From assembly GCF_002245655.1 (NCBI RefSeq), contig NZ_NOIH01000007.1:186001-250000 (forward strand): a DNA stretch of 64,000 nt, read 5' to 3'. Under the pieces are notes generated by a model. It worked only from the letters and a program-made list of their open reading frames with translations, did no database searches and was not told the DNA's origin. This document shows positions 15,394-24,337 of the stretch, in pieces. Each line of letters begins with the position of its first letter. The first letter of the stretch is position 1. Origin of the DNA: Thauera propionica (lineage in GTDB: Bacteria > Pseudomonadota > Gammaproteobacteria > Burkholderiales > Rhodocyclaceae). A program made the position numbers and the translations under genes.

Positions 15394-15822
15394 GGTTGGA
15401 TTGCGTTATTTTTGTGCTGCTCGGGCTTCTGCTGAATTGCAGTGTCCTTGTCAGTGAAAGAACGTCCATGGCGGGACAAACCAGGCAACATTGCCACTAT
15501 GAAGGTTGCTTCGCCTGGCACCATGACCTGAGGCAGCACCTACAAGCTCTTCTTGGCTGGAGCAGGGACGCGGAGTGGTAGATGCAGGCTGGGGCGGTGC
15601 TTCTTGTTCGGCATCAGTCACCGCATGGTTGCTGCTGCCCAGGGGCATGCAGGCAATGATCGGGTAAGATGAAGAGACGATATGACCAAAAAACAAGCAC
15701 TTGAAGCGGTGTCGTGAGAAAGCGCTTGCCAAGACAGCAAGGGTAGTACATAATCCAGTCCGTCAAGCAGAGCGGTGTACCAAAAACCTCTGTTGAATCA
15801 ATAGGATAGGGATCGACGGGGA
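15394..15822. other. ICE right-end spacer without a supported gene
   Basis: About 430 bp between the last sigma-28-type promoter and the att site. Short frames exist on both strands, but none has a good start signal or recognisable product. I see no further promoter, repeat or RNA gene here. Confidence 0.4.
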
Positions 15823-15840
15823 AACCCGTTTCCCGCTCCA
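15823..15840 (+). other. attR: tRNA-Gly(GCC) 3'-end-like sequence
   Basis: The sequence AACCCGTTTCCCGCTCCA ends like tRNA-Gly(GCC), whose 3' end in many proteobacteria is CGTTTCCCGCTCCA. It matches the 18-bp ICEclc target, as I remember it, at 15 of 18 positions including the last 14. No tRNA body precedes it. It is followed at once by a strong terminator, as expected after a tRNA gene. It marks the element-chromosome junction. Confidence 0.75.
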
Positions 15841-15847
15841 GAATTCG

Positions 15848-15883
15848 AAAGCCGGACAAGATCAGAGTCTTGTCCGGCTTTTT
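15848..15883 (+). terminator. Rho-independent terminator, probably of the split tRNA-Gly
   Basis: A perfect 14-bp stem (15848-15861 with 15868-15881; core AGCCGGACAAGA) with a 6-base loop is followed by T residues. It most likely terminated the tRNA-Gly transcript before ICE insertion separated the two. Confidence 0.85.
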
Positions 15884-15900
15884 GCTTTCGGGGAGTCGAC

Positions 15901-17079
15901 ATGGATGCGACCGTCCATTCCTGGCCTGCCGGTTGCGTGCTGCCCGACTACGGGCCTGGCGGCATCTACGGTCTCGCCAGTGCGCTGCGAACCTGGCTGC
16001 ATGACACCGATGCGGGGCTCGACGCCGCTGGCGTGGCGCCGGGTGAGGCGGCGACCGTCGTGCTGCTCGTCATCGATGGCCTAGGCGCACATACGCTCGA
16101 TTCCTTCGGCCGCGGGTCCGCACTCGCCGCCGATCGACGCGCGACACTGACCTCGGTGTTCCCGAGCACCACTGCGAGCGCGGTGACGACCTTGATGACG
16201 GGCGCCTCGCCTGCGGAGCATGGGCTGAACGGCTGGTTCATCCACGACCGGCGCTTCGGCGGTGTCATTGCTCCGCTGCCACTGGAAGCGCGCGGCAATG
16301 GTCCGCTGCACGCGCTGCGCCTGACGTCGCGCCTGTTTCCGCAGCGCTCGATGTTCCGCGACGCGCGCCGACCCGCCTTCATGCTGTCGCCGCGGCAGAT
16401 CGCCTTTTCGCCATTCTCCCGTCACCACACGCGCGGTGCCTGCGTCCGCGGCTACGACACGCTCGAGGATCTCGAGGACGAGATCGTCAGTGCGGTCGAT
16501 GCGATGGGGCGGCACGGTGGCTTCGTCCATGCGTACTACCCCCGTTTCGACGCGATCAGCCATGCCTACGGCTGCCGCTCGCCGCGCGCGATTGCGTGCT
16601 TCCGCAAGATCGACGCGATGTATGCACGCCTGTGCGAGCGCCTGCGTGGAAGAGGGGTTCGTATCCTGGTGACGGCGGACCACGGCTTCATCGACAGCGC
16701 ACCTGAGCGCACGGTGAATGTGCCGCCCGCGTCCGACGTCTCGCGCATGTTGGCAGCACCCTTGTTCGGTGAGCGGCGCCTGGCCTTCTGCGCAGTCCAT
16801 GACGGCGCCCAGGACGAATTTGAAGCCTGGGCCAGGCATGAGCTTGCAGGGCGTGCCGTCCTCATGCGAGGGGCCGACTGCATCGCCTCGGGCGTGTTTG
16901 GTCCGGGGCGCCACAACGCGCGCCTCGCGGAGCGGGTCGGTACGCACGTGTTGCTGATGGAGCCGGGGTGGACCATCGTCGATCAGGTCGAGGGCGAGGA
17001 GCCCTTTACGCTCGTCGGCGTGCACGGCGGACTGACGGCTGACGAAATGCACGTCCCGCTGGTGCTTGCGACGCCCTGA
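15901..17079 (+). CDS. Alkaline-phosphatase-superfamily phosphodiesterase/pyrophosphatase
   Basis: A 392-residue protein of the type I phosphodiesterase/nucleotide pyrophosphatase family. Metal-site residues are visible: DGLG (about 59), FPSTTASAVTTLMTG with the catalytic Thr, YYPRFDAISHAYG, VTADHG and GVHGGLTADEMHVPLV. There is no signal peptide or membrane segment, so it is probably cytoplasmic. ATG 15901 follows GGGGAG. The substrate is not predictable. It is the first host gene beyond the ICE, so its expression may be influenced by the insertion. Confidence 0.8.
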   Translation: MDATVHSWPAGCVLPDYGPGGIYGLASALRTWLHDTDAGLDAAGVAPGEAATVVLLVIDGLGAHTLDSFGRGSALAADRRATLTSVFPSTTASAVTTLMTGASPAEHGLNGWFIHDRRFGGVIAPLPLEARGNGPLHALRLTSRLFPQRSMFRDARRPAFMLSPRQIAFSPFSRHHTRGACVRGYDTLEDLEDEIVSAVDAMGRHGGFVHAYYPRFDAISHAYGCRSPRAIACFRKIDAMYARLCERLRGRGVRILVTADHGFIDSAPERTVNVPPASDVSRMLAAPLFGERRLAFCAVHDGAQDEFEAWARHELAGRAVLMRGADCIASGVFGPGRHNARLAERVGTHVLLMEPGWTIVDQVEGEEPFTLVGVHGGLTADEMHVPLVLATP

Positions 17080-17095
17080 GCCGGGCGCGTCCCGC

Positions 17096-17572
17096 TCAGT
17101 GGACCTCGTCCTCGCCCGGCGGCAGGGGGACGAGCATGATGCCTTCTTCGAGCAGTTCCTCGACGTCGTCCGCCGAGGCCTGGCCGCGAATGTTGCGCGC
17201 CTCGGCCTCGCCATAGTGGATTCGACGTGCTTCCTCGGGCAAGCGCTCGCCGACGTTCTCGGCGTCGCGCGCCATGTGCCGCAGCACCTGCAGCACGGCG
17301 ACCACGGTTTCCGGTGTTACCGGTGCAGCGGCGCCCGGCGTGGCGGGCGCTACGGGCGTTGAAGCGGGCGCCGTACGCTCGGCTGGCTGCTTGTCCGGGG
17401 CGCTGTGGCGCGTCTGCACATAGGGCGCGCTCGGCAGGCGGCGAATCTGCACGCTCTCGCACACCGGGCAGCTCACAAGCTCGCGGGTGCACTGATCCTC
17501 AAAGGCCTGCGCCGAGGCGAACCAGCCTTCGAAACGATGATCCTTGTCGCAGCAGAGATCGAGGACGATCAC
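17096..17572 (-). CDS. DUF1178 family protein
   Basis: A 158-residue cytoplasmic protein. The N-terminus has the DUF1178 pattern (MIVLDLCCDKDHRFEGWFAS) and a Cys pair, SCPVCES, that suggests a zinc or iron site together with the upstream cysteines. A Pro/Ala-rich linker (residues about 55-85) leads to a C-terminal helical domain with EEARRIHYGEAEARNIRG. The family is common in alpha- and betaproteobacteria and its role is unknown. It is convergent with the phosphodiesterase gene. Confidence 0.75.
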   Translation of the reverse strand: MIVLDLCCDKDHRFEGWFASAQAFEDQCTRELVSCPVCESVQIRRLPSAPYVQTRHSAPDKQPAERTAPASTPVAPATPGAAAPVTPETVVAVLQVLRHMARDAENVGERLPEEARRIHYGEAEARNIRGQASADDVEELLEEGIMLVPLPPGEDEVH

Positions 17573-17644
17573 GATGATGGGTGAAGGGACTCAGGTGCCC
17601 CGGCGGGATGCGGGGTCAGGGTTTCCGACCTGAACGACCGGAAA

Positions 17645-17729
17645 TGGTGCCCGGGACGGGACTCGAACCCGTAAGGCTTGCGCCGGCGGATTTTAAGTCC
17701 GCTATGGTTACCAATTTCATCACCCGGGC
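17645..17729 (-). tRNA. tRNA-Leu(UAA)
   Basis: Read on the minus strand, GCCCGGG at the 5' end pairs with CCCGGGC before ACCA at 17648-17645. The T arm contains GGTTCGAGTCC. The anticodon loop ACTTAAAAT carries TAA. A long variable arm of the leucine type is present, the CCA is encoded and the length is 85 nt. Confidence 0.95.
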
Positions 17730-17791
17730 TGGGTGCGCGCCGGGGCGCGAGGGAAGACCGGTCGCCGGCGCAGCGACCGGGAAGCGGAGGT

Positions 17792-18052
17792 TCAGCGCGG
17801 CTGTTCCGGCAGCACGATGTTGACCTCGAGCACCTCGTAGTTGTCCTGCTTCTCGAGCTGGACCTTGATGTCGTCCGGATTGACCGCAACGTACTTCGAG
17901 ATCACCTCGATCAGCTCGCGCTGCAGCGCGGGCAGGAAATCTGCCGTCGGCGTGCCGCCGGCGCGTTCATGGGCGATCAGCAGCGACAGGCGGTTCTTGG
18001 CGATCTCCGCGGTCTTCTTCTTTTCGCCGAAGAGTTTGGACAGGAAGGACAT
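17792..18052 (-). CDS. minE: Cell division topological specificity factor MinE
   Basis: An 86-residue protein. The N-terminal MinD-binding/anti-MinCD segment ([20 protein letters not shown]) and the C-terminal topological domain ([29 protein letters not shown]) are both present at normal length. MinE stimulates MinD ATPase at the membrane and restricts MinCD to the poles. It starts 1 bp after the minD stop, so the two are co-translated. It is the last gene of minCDE. Confidence 0.95.
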   Translation of the reverse strand: MSFLSKLFGEKKKTAEIAKNRLSLLIAHERAGGTPTADFLPALQRELIEVISKYVAVNPDDIKVQLEKQDNYEVLEVNIVLPEQPR

Positions 18053-18053
18053 G

Positions 18054-18866
18054 TCACTTCCCTCCGAACAGGCGCTTGATCAGACCGGGCTTCTCGTACG
18101 ACACGAAACGCAGCGGACGTTCCTCCCCCAGGAAGCGCGACACGACGTCGCCGTAGGCTTCGGCCACGTCCGTGCCCTTGAGGTGGATCGCCGGCGTGCC
18201 CTGGTTGGAGGCGTGCAGCACGGATTCGGACTCGGGGATCACGCCGATCAGCGGCACGCGCAGCAGTTCCTGCACGTCCTTGTACGACAGCATCTCGCCG
18301 TCCTCGACGCGCTTGGGCGAATAGCGGGTGATCAGCAAGTGTTCCTTGACCGGCTCGCCGCCTTCACGTGCGCGCTTGGACTTGCTCTGCAGGATGCCGA
18401 GGATGCGGTCGGAGTCGCGCACCGAGGACACTTCGGGGTTGGTGGTGACGATGGCCTCGTCGGCGAAGGTCAGCGCCATGACCGCGCCGCGCTCGATGCC
18501 CGCGGGCGAGTCGCACACCACGTACTCGAAGCCCATGTGCTGCAGCTCCTCGAGCACCTTCTCGACGCCTTCCTCGGTCAGCGCGTCCTTGTCGCGGGTC
18601 TGCGAAGCGGGAAGGATGAAGAGATTCTCGCAGTGCTTGTCCTTGATGAGGGCCTGGTTCAGGCGCGCTTCGCCATTAACCACGTTGACCAGGTCATACA
18701 CCACGCGGCGCTCGCAGCCCATGATGAGGTCGAGATTGCGCAGGCCGACGTCGAAGTCGATCACCGCGGTCTTGAAGCCGCGCAGGGCGATGCCCGAGGC
18801 GAATGCCGCGCTGGTGGTGGTCTTGCCCACACCGCCCTTGCCGGACGTTACGACGATGACTTTCAC
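18054..18866 (-). CDS. minD: Septum site-determining ATPase MinD
   Basis: A 270-residue ParA/MinD ATPase. It shows the deviant Walker A (GKGGVGKTT), switch regions ([22 protein letters not shown]) and a C-terminal amphipathic membrane-targeting helix ([12 protein letters not shown]). In its ATP form it binds the membrane and recruits MinC, and it oscillates under MinE. It lies in the minC-minD-minE order, 32 bp after minC. Confidence 0.97.
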   Translation of the reverse strand: MKVIVVTSGKGGVGKTTTSAAFASGIALRGFKTAVIDFDVGLRNLDLIMGCERRVVYDLVNVVNGEARLNQALIKDKHCENLFILPASQTRDKDALTEEGVEKVLEELQHMGFEYVVCDSPAGIERGAVMALTFADEAIVTTNPEVSSVRDSDRILGILQSKSKRAREGGEPVKEHLLITRYSPKRVEDGEMLSYKDVQELLRVPLIGVIPESESVLHASNQGTPAIHLKGTDVAEAYGDVVSRFLGEERPLRFVSYEKPGLIKRLFGGK

Positions 18867-18898
18867 GGTTTCCCCTTGTTCGTGCTGTGTGGCTGCGC

Positions 18899-19675
18899 TC
18901 AGACGAGCGGCAGCGGTTCGATGTTGAGTGTATGTTCGGCGCCGGTCAGGCGCACCTGGGCGGCCCGGCCGGCGAGGGTTTCGGGAATGCCGCGTTCGAA
19001 GGTGCGGAAGACACCGGCGATGGAAACGAGCTCCGGCCCGAAGTTGCTGGCGATGATGCGCGCGCGCTCGCCGCCTTGCGCCCCGGCAATGGCCCGGCCG
19101 CGCAGGGGGCCGTAGCAGTGGATGCTGCCGTCGGCGATGACTTCGGCGCCGGGGCTGACGCCACCGATCAGCACGAGGTCGGCGCCGCGCGCGTAGACCT
19201 GCTGGCCCGAGCGTAGCGGACGATCGACGAACATCGTCGGCTGGCCGGACTGGAGGGGCGCCGTGGGTGCAGGGGCGGGGGCTGGGGTCGGTGCGGGCGT
19301 CTGGGCTGCGGGCTGAGGTGCCGGGGCCTGCGCCGCTGGCCGGTCACGCAGCGCGGCTGCGTCGAGTTCGGCGAGGCCGGCACGGCGTGCCGATTCGGCA
19401 TGCTCGGCGGGCAGGCTGAAGACGCCGATCGGCTGCAGGCGGTAGCGGCGCAGCAGCGAATTCAGGCCGGCCCAGTCGATCGTCGCGGGCACTGCGCGCA
19501 GACCGGAAAAGTCGAGGATGACGGCTTCGCCGTTGAAGAAGTCGGGCATGCCGCCGAGCATCTTGTGCAGCGCGTCCGCCAGGGCGGGCGGTTCGGTGGC
19601 TTGCAGCATGGCGACGGTCGCGCCGAGCGTGGTGTTGCGGAACTCGATCGGACGGACGGGCGCGGAAGCGGACAT
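18899..19675 (-). CDS. minC: Septum site-determining protein MinC
   Basis: A 258-residue FtsZ-assembly inhibitor. ATG 19675 is chosen over an upstream TTG that lacks a ribosome-binding site. The N-terminal FtsZ-binding domain (residues about 1-100) is followed by a Pro/Ala repeat linker (PAPTPAPAPAPT). The C-terminal beta-helix domain (RSGQQVYARGADLVLIGG, GSIHCYGPLRGRA) binds MinD. It is the first gene of the min operon. Confidence 0.93.
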   Translation of the reverse strand: MSASAPVRPIEFRNTTLGATVAMLQATEPPALADALHKMLGGMPDFFNGEAVILDFSGLRAVPATIDWAGLNSLLRRYRLQPIGVFSLPAEHAESARRAGLAELDAAALRDRPAAQAPAPQPAAQTPAPTPAPAPAPTAPLQSGQPTMFVDRPLRSGQQVYARGADLVLIGGVSPGAEVIADGSIHCYGPLRGRAIAGAQGGERARIIASNFGPELVSIAGVFRTFERGIPETLAGRAAQVRLTGAEHTLNIEPLPLV

Positions 19676-19741
19676 GGACGGAAGCTTCTTCAAAATCGAA
19701 GGAGTGTACTAACGCGCGAGCGATGGGGCAAGCGAGCGGAC

Positions 19742-20602
19742 TCAGTGCAGGGTGCGCGGTTGGAATAGTGCATCGACATCAGCGGCGTCGAAGCGGTAGG
19801 TGTGGTTCGACATGTCGTCGTGCACGACGATCTCGCCGTGCTCGGCAAGGATGGCGCGGACCTCGTCCTCGCCCAGACTGCGCAGCATGGTGGCGACCTT
19901 CTCGGGATCGGCCGGCCAGTCGTGCGTGACGGCGCGGGGTTCGAACAGGCGAACGTTCTCCTCGGCAAACAGGCGGCGCAGGATCTCCTGCGGCTCGAGG
20001 CCGAGCAGTTCGTCCTTGCGCACCGTGTGCGCAAGCTGCTGCACGCGCGACCAGCCGTCGAGATCCTTCACGTCGGCGCCCGGCAGCTTCTGCACGAAGA
20101 GTGCCGCTGCTGCGTGTTCGTTGGCTGCAAGCCAGAGGCCGGCCGGTTGCTGTTCGGATTGCTCGAGGTAGTGCTCGAAGCACGCGGCAATGCTGTCGCC
20201 CTCGAGCGGCACCAGACTCTGATAGGGCTGATCCATGCCCTCGATGTCGAGCGAAAGCTGCAGTCGCCCGTCGCCGACGAGGTCGGCGAGCGTGTCGCCC
20301 GCGAGCACCCCTTCGGCCTTGGCGTAGCCGCGCAGGTTGAGCGCCTCGCTGCAGTCGATCACCAGCAGGCTGACAGGGCCGTGGCCGGAGACCTGGAAGG
20401 TGAGCCGTCCGGGCTGCTTGAGGTTTCCGGCGATGACGGCGGACACGGCGCTCATCTCGCCGAGCAGGCGGGCGACGGCTTCGGGGTAGGCGCGGCCGTG
20501 CTGCATGGCCTGCCACACGTCGGTCAGGCGGACGACTGCGCCGCGGATGTCGAGGTCTTCCAGCAGGAAGCGCTGGACGTAGCTGGAGGGAGAGGTGCTC
20601 AT
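19742..20602 (-). CDS. hslO: Hsp33-family chaperone lacking the zinc/redox cysteines
   Basis: A 286-residue Hsp33 homologue starting at ATG 20602. The substrate-binding domain is intact ([34 protein letters not shown]). The C-terminal redox-switch domain normally has Cys-x-Cys and Cys-x-x-Cys that bind zinc. Here the matching positions read DWPA and HDDMSNH (family example HCDYCGNH), so all four are gone while the surrounding fold ([28 protein letters not shown]) is kept. It cannot be a classic peroxide-activated, zinc-linked chaperone. It overlaps the upstream gene by ATGA. Confidence 0.85.
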   Translation of the reverse strand: MSTSPSSYVQRFLLEDLDIRGAVVRLTDVWQAMQHGRAYPEAVARLLGEMSAVSAVIAGNLKQPGRLTFQVSGHGPVSLLVIDCSEALNLRGYAKAEGVLAGDTLADLVGDGRLQLSLDIEGMDQPYQSLVPLEGDSIAACFEHYLEQSEQQPAGLWLAANEHAAAALFVQKLPGADVKDLDGWSRVQQLAHTVRKDELLGLEPQEILRRLFAEENVRLFEPRAVTHDWPADPEKVATMLRSLGEDEVRAILAEHGEIVVHDDMSNHTYRFDAADVDALFQPRTLH

Positions 20603-20976
20603 GGATTCTGTTCCGTCGAGGCCGTGCCCTTGAGCGCGGCGGTAAAGGCGTCGGGGTCGAAGCCGACGAGCAGGTTGCCATCGCCGCAATCGACGACGGG
20701 ACGGCGAATGAGGCTGGGCTGGGCCTGCATCAGCGCGATGGCACCGGCCTCGTCGGCGATCGCCTGCTGCTCGGGCGCGAGCTTGCGCCAGGTGGTGCCG
20801 CGCTTGTTGACCAGGGCTTCCCAGCCGCTGCGGGCACACCAGCGCGCGAGCGTTTCGGCGTCGATGCCCGCCTTCTTGTAGTCATGGAAATCGTAGGCCA
20901 CGCCGGCGTCGCCGAGCCAGGCGAAGGCTTTCTTCATGGTGTCGCAGTTCTTGATGCCGTAAATCACGCGCTTCAT
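20599..20976 (-). CDS. ArsC/Spx-family (YffB-like) thioredoxin-fold protein
   Basis: A 125-residue protein starting at ATG 20976 ([17 protein letters not shown]). It has one Cys in NCDTMKKA and the family's [17 protein letters not shown]. YffB/Spx-like proteins have a thioredoxin fold and are presumed glutathione-dependent reductases; true arsenate reductase activity is unproven for them. It is translationally coupled to hslO (stop overlaps start), so the two thiol-stress-type genes are co-expressed. Confidence 0.8.
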   Translation of the reverse strand: MKRVIYGIKNCDTMKKAFAWLGDAGVAYDFHDYKKAGIDAETLARWCARSGWEALVNKRGTTWRKLAPEQQAIADEAGAIALMQAQPSLIRRPVVDCGDGNLLVGFDPDAFTAALKGTASTEQNP

Positions 20977-20992
20977 GCCACGCTCCCCATGC

Positions 20993-23347
20993 TCACTTGT
21001 TGCCGCGCGCACGGGCGAAGGCATCGGCCAGCGCGTTGCCGCCAGAAACCTGGCGATCGTTCTGTTCCCGGCGCGGCGCCTGGGTGGTCGAGCGCGAAGG
21101 GGCGCCGCCGGCACCGCGACCCTGGCTGTCGCCAGCGCGCGCAGGACGCCCGCCCGGTTCGGCGCGTCGGGCGGCCGGCTCGTCCGACATGCGCATTGTC
21201 AGCGCGATACGGTGACGGGGAATATCGACCTCGAGCACCTTGACCTTCACCACCTGGCCGGCCTTGACGACACTGTGCGGATCCTTGACAAAGGTGTTCG
21301 ACAGCGCGGAGATATGCACCAGGCCGTCCTGATGCACGCCAATGTCGACGAACGCGCCGAAGTTGGTGACGTTGGTGACCACGCCTTCCAGCAGCATGCC
21401 GGGTTGCAGGTCCTTCAGCGTCTCGACACCCTCGCGGAAGGTGGCGGTGCGGAATTCGGGACGCGGATCGCGGCCGGGCTTCTCAAGTTCGGACAGGATG
21501 TCCTGCACGGTCGGCAGGCCAAAGCGCTCGTCGGTGAATTCGGCCGGCTTCAGCGACTTGAGGAAGCTGCCGTTGCCCATCAACTCGCGCACGCTCTTCT
21601 GCACCCTGGCGAGGATGCGCTCGATCACCGGATAGGCTTCGGGGTGGACGGAGGACGCGTCGAGCGGATTGTCGCCGCTGGGGATGCGAAGGAAGCCCGC
21701 GGCCTGTTCGAAGGTCTTGGGGCCGAGGCGTGGCACTTCCTTCAGCGCGTCGCGGCTGCGGAAGGGGCCCTTGCTGTTGCGGTACTCGACGATGTTTCCG
21801 GCAAGCGTGGTGTTCAGGCCCGAGATGCGTGCGAGCAGCGGTACCGAAGCGGTGTTTACATCGACGCCCACCGCGTTCACGCAGTCCTCGACCACCGCAT
21901 CGAGGCTCTTCGCCAGACGGCCCTGATTGACGTCGTGCTGGTACTGGCCGACACCGATCGACTTGGGATCGATCTTGACCAGTTCGGCCAGAGGATCCTG
22001 CAGGCGGCGAGCGATGGACACGGCGCCGCGCAGGCTGACGTCGACATCCGGGAATTCCTTCGCGGCGAGCTCGGAGGCGGAATACACCGAAGCCCCGGCT
22101 TCGGACACCACGACCTTGGTCAGCGGCAGTTCCGGGTGACGCTTCATCAACTCCGCGGCAAGCGCATCGGTCTCGCGCGAGGCGGTGCCGTTGCCGATCG
22201 CGATCAGCTCGACATGGTGCTTCTTCGCCAGCGCGGCGATGGTGGCGATGGCCGACTCGCGGTCGCGGCGCGGCTCGAACGGATAGACGGTGGCCGTATC
22301 GACCAGCTTGCCGGTGGCATCGACCACCGCGACCTTGACCCCGGTGCGGATGCCGGGATCGAGGCCGATGGTCGCGCGCGTGCCGGCCGGCGCGGCCAGC
22401 AGCAGGTCCTTGAGGTTGCGCGCGAAGACGCGGATCGCCTCTTCCTCGGCCCGCTCGCGGAGTTCGCCCATCAGTTCGAGTTCGAGATGGATCGAGATCT
22501 TCACGCTCCACGCCCAGCGCACCGTGTCGGCGAGCCAGCGGTCGGCCGGTCGGCCCTGGTTGCGGATGCCGAAGCGTGCCGCGATGCGGCCTTCGCAGGG
22601 GTGGGGCGCCTCGGCGTCGGGGCGGTCGACGTCCAGCGTCAGTCGCAGCACGCCTTCGTTGCGCCCGCGCAGCAGCGCGAGCGCGCGGTGGGAGGGCATG
22701 GTGGCGATTGCCTCGGCAAAGTCGAACCAGTCGCGGAACTTGGCGCCTTCGGTTTCCTTGCCTTCGATCACCGCCGACCGGACCTGGCCGTGTTCGTGCA
22801 GGTAGTTACGCAGTTCGCCGAGCAGGGTCGCATCTTCGGCAAAGACTTCCATCAGGATCTGGCGCGCGCCGTCGAGCACGGCCTTGACGTCGGCGAAGCC
22901 GGCGTCAGCATTCAGGTACTTTCCGGCCTCGACCTCCGGATCGAGCGTTGCATCGGCAAGCAGGGCGTCGGCCAGCGGCCCGATTCCCGCCTCGCGCGCG
23001 ATCTGCGCCTTGGTGCGGCGCTTGGGCTTGTAGGGCAGATAGAGGTCTTCGAGCCGCTGCTTGGTGTCGGCGCTCTCGATCTCGACGCGCAACTCGGCGG
23101 TGAGCTTGCCCTGTTCGTCGATCGAGGCCAGCACCGTGGCACGGCGGTCCTCCAGTTCGCGCAGGTAGCCGAGGCGCTCCTCGAGCGTGCGCAACTGGGT
23201 GTCGTCCAGACCGCCGGTGACCTCCTTGCGGTAACGGGCAATGAAGGGCACGGTGGCGCCATCGTCCAGCAGCTGGACGGCAGCGATGACCTGGCGCGGC
23301 GATACGCCGAGTTCTTCGGCGATGCGGTGTTCGATCGGGGGGAGCAT
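20993..23347 (-). CDS. tex: Tex-family transcription accessory / RNA-binding protein
   Basis: A 784-residue protein starting at ATG 23347 ([20 protein letters not shown]). The Tex order is visible: an N-terminal helical domain with [17 protein letters not shown], a YqgF-like domain ([18 protein letters not shown]), helix-hairpin-helix repeats ([20 protein letters not shown]) and an S1 domain ([20 protein letters not shown]). The C-terminal tail is basic and Gly/Arg-rich. Tex is a conserved nucleic-acid-binding factor linked to transcription and virulence-gene expression. It is 17 bp upstream of the ArsC-like gene. Confidence 0.93.
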   Translation of the reverse strand: MLPPIEHRIAEELGVSPRQVIAAVQLLDDGATVPFIARYRKEVTGGLDDTQLRTLEERLGYLRELEDRRATVLASIDEQGKLTAELRVEIESADTKQRLEDLYLPYKPKRRTKAQIAREAGIGPLADALLADATLDPEVEAGKYLNADAGFADVKAVLDGARQILMEVFAEDATLLGELRNYLHEHGQVRSAVIEGKETEGAKFRDWFDFAEAIATMPSHRALALLRGRNEGVLRLTLDVDRPDAEAPHPCEGRIAARFGIRNQGRPADRWLADTVRWAWSVKISIHLELELMGELRERAEEEAIRVFARNLKDLLLAAPAGTRATIGLDPGIRTGVKVAVVDATGKLVDTATVYPFEPRRDRESAIATIAALAKKHHVELIAIGNGTASRETDALAAELMKRHPELPLTKVVVSEAGASVYSASELAAKEFPDVDVSLRGAVSIARRLQDPLAELVKIDPKSIGVGQYQHDVNQGRLAKSLDAVVEDCVNAVGVDVNTASVPLLARISGLNTTLAGNIVEYRNSKGPFRSRDALKEVPRLGPKTFEQAAGFLRIPSGDNPLDASSVHPEAYPVIERILARVQKSVRELMGNGSFLKSLKPAEFTDERFGLPTVQDILSELEKPGRDPRPEFRTATFREGVETLKDLQPGMLLEGVVTNVTNFGAFVDIGVHQDGLVHISALSNTFVKDPHSVVKAGQVVKVKVLEVDIPRHRIALTMRMSDEPAARRAEPGGRPARAGDSQGRGAGGAPSRSTTQAPRREQNDRQVSGGNALADAFARARGNK

Positions 23348-23483
23348 GGTGGCGGTGCGTAGGGGGTGAAACGAAGGGCGGGATGGTGCAGCAAGCAGCC
23401 CCGTGCGACAAGTCCTGCGGCGCCCGCTGCGTCGATACGAAATGTACGAAATGGCAGCGCCGGGACATGCCCGGCGCAAGAGG

Positions 23484-24332
23484 TCAGAGCGCGACGAGCG
23501 TCTGCCGTCCCCACCAGCTTTCGCCCGGTGCAAGCCGCACCGGCTGCCGTGCGGCCGCGGCCTCGACGCAAAGCATGTGGCGGAAGGCGTCGTCGGGCAG
23601 GTCGGCGATGGCCGCGCTGCGCTCGATCCAGGGGTTCCACACGACCACGTCGGGGAAACCGTCGGCATTGATGCCGAGGCTGCGGTCGTACTCGCGCAGC
23701 AACACCGGCCGCTGCACGTCGTGATAGACGCGGTCGGTCTCGCCTTCGATCAGCAACACGTCGCCACTGTCGCGCTTGATGCGGTTGGCGTCGGTCTTGT
23801 CGCGGAAGCTGAAGCCGTGCAGGCCTTCGAGGCGCGATTCCTCGACCTCGCGCACGGAGAGATAGGTGTGCAGCGCCGCGGTGAATTCGAGATCGCCGTC
23901 GCCGGTATTGGTGACCTCGAACTCGAGGTCGAGCCGGCTCTCCTCGAGCAGGATGCTGAGCTCGGCCGAGAAGGCGTGCGGCCACAAGACCCGCGTGGCC
24001 TCGTCATCGGTGAGGCCGAGGGTGACGAGGGCGTAATCCTTGCTGCCGCGCTCGGTCACCACCGACCAGTTGCGCGTGCGCGCGAAACCGTGAGCGGGCA
24101 GGGTGCCGAGGTCGGCGAACTGCGGGAAGCACACCGGAATGCCACCGCGGATCGGCGTCTCGCCATCGAACACGGCGTCCGGGCTGAGGTAGAGCCGTTC
24201 AGCCCCGCCCGGCGGCGTCCATGACAGCACCTGGCCGCCGAACAGGCTCACAAGGGCAGAAGCGCCATTCCGGGTGGCCAGTCGCAGCGCGGGCGTACCG
24301 CGGAAGTCGATGCGTTCAATGCCTGCCGTCAT
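23484..24332 (-). CDS. D-hexose-6-phosphate mutarotase (YeaD-like)
   Basis: A 282-residue aldose-1-epimerase-superfamily protein. Visible family marks are [37 protein letters not shown] with the probable catalytic His, ALHTYLSV and [10 protein letters not shown]. It interconverts anomers of glucose-6-phosphate and related sugars in the cytoplasm. It starts 5 bp after the preceding synthetase-acetyltransferase gene, so the two are probably co-transcribed. Confidence 0.85.
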   Translation of the reverse strand: MTAGIERIDFRGTPALRLATRNGASALVSLFGGQVLSWTPPGGAERLYLSPDAVFDGETPIRGGIPVCFPQFADLGTLPAHGFARTRNWSVVTERGSKDYALVTLGLTDDEATRVLWPHAFSAELSILLEESRLDLEFEVTNTGDGDLEFTAALHTYLSVREVEESRLEGLHGFSFRDKTDANRIKRDSGDVLLIEGETDRVYHDVQRPVLLREYDRSLGINADGFPDVVVWNPWIERSAAIADLPDDAFRHMLCVEAAAARQPVRLAPGESWWGRQTLVAL

Positions 24333-24337
24333 CGCGC

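Larger units (their letters stand above)
1..15840. mobile_element. Right-hand portion of an integrative and conjugative element
   Basis: The stretch from the window start to the tRNA-Gly-like att sequence at 15823-15840 carries island-type genes: a tyrosine recombinase, an STY4528-type replication protein and a HigA-type antitoxin. Its base composition and gene style differ from the GC-rich core that follows, and the block at 4.6-9 kb and 13.9-15.4 kb is visibly AT-richer. The left end, the cognate integrase and the intact tRNA-Gly should lie outside the window. The family assignment (ICEclc/SPI-7/PAGI-2-like) rests on the replication protein and the att sequence. Confidence 0.8.

Noticed and set aside
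15811-15840. GGGAAAC/GTTTCCC inverted repeat near the ICE end
   Set aside because: The loop would be too small for a stable hairpin, and the right arm is explained by the tRNA-Gly-like att sequence.
15451-15859. Short minus-strand frames in the ICE right end (93 and 81 codons)
   Set aside because: No start signals or plausible protein composition; one crosses the att site and terminator.
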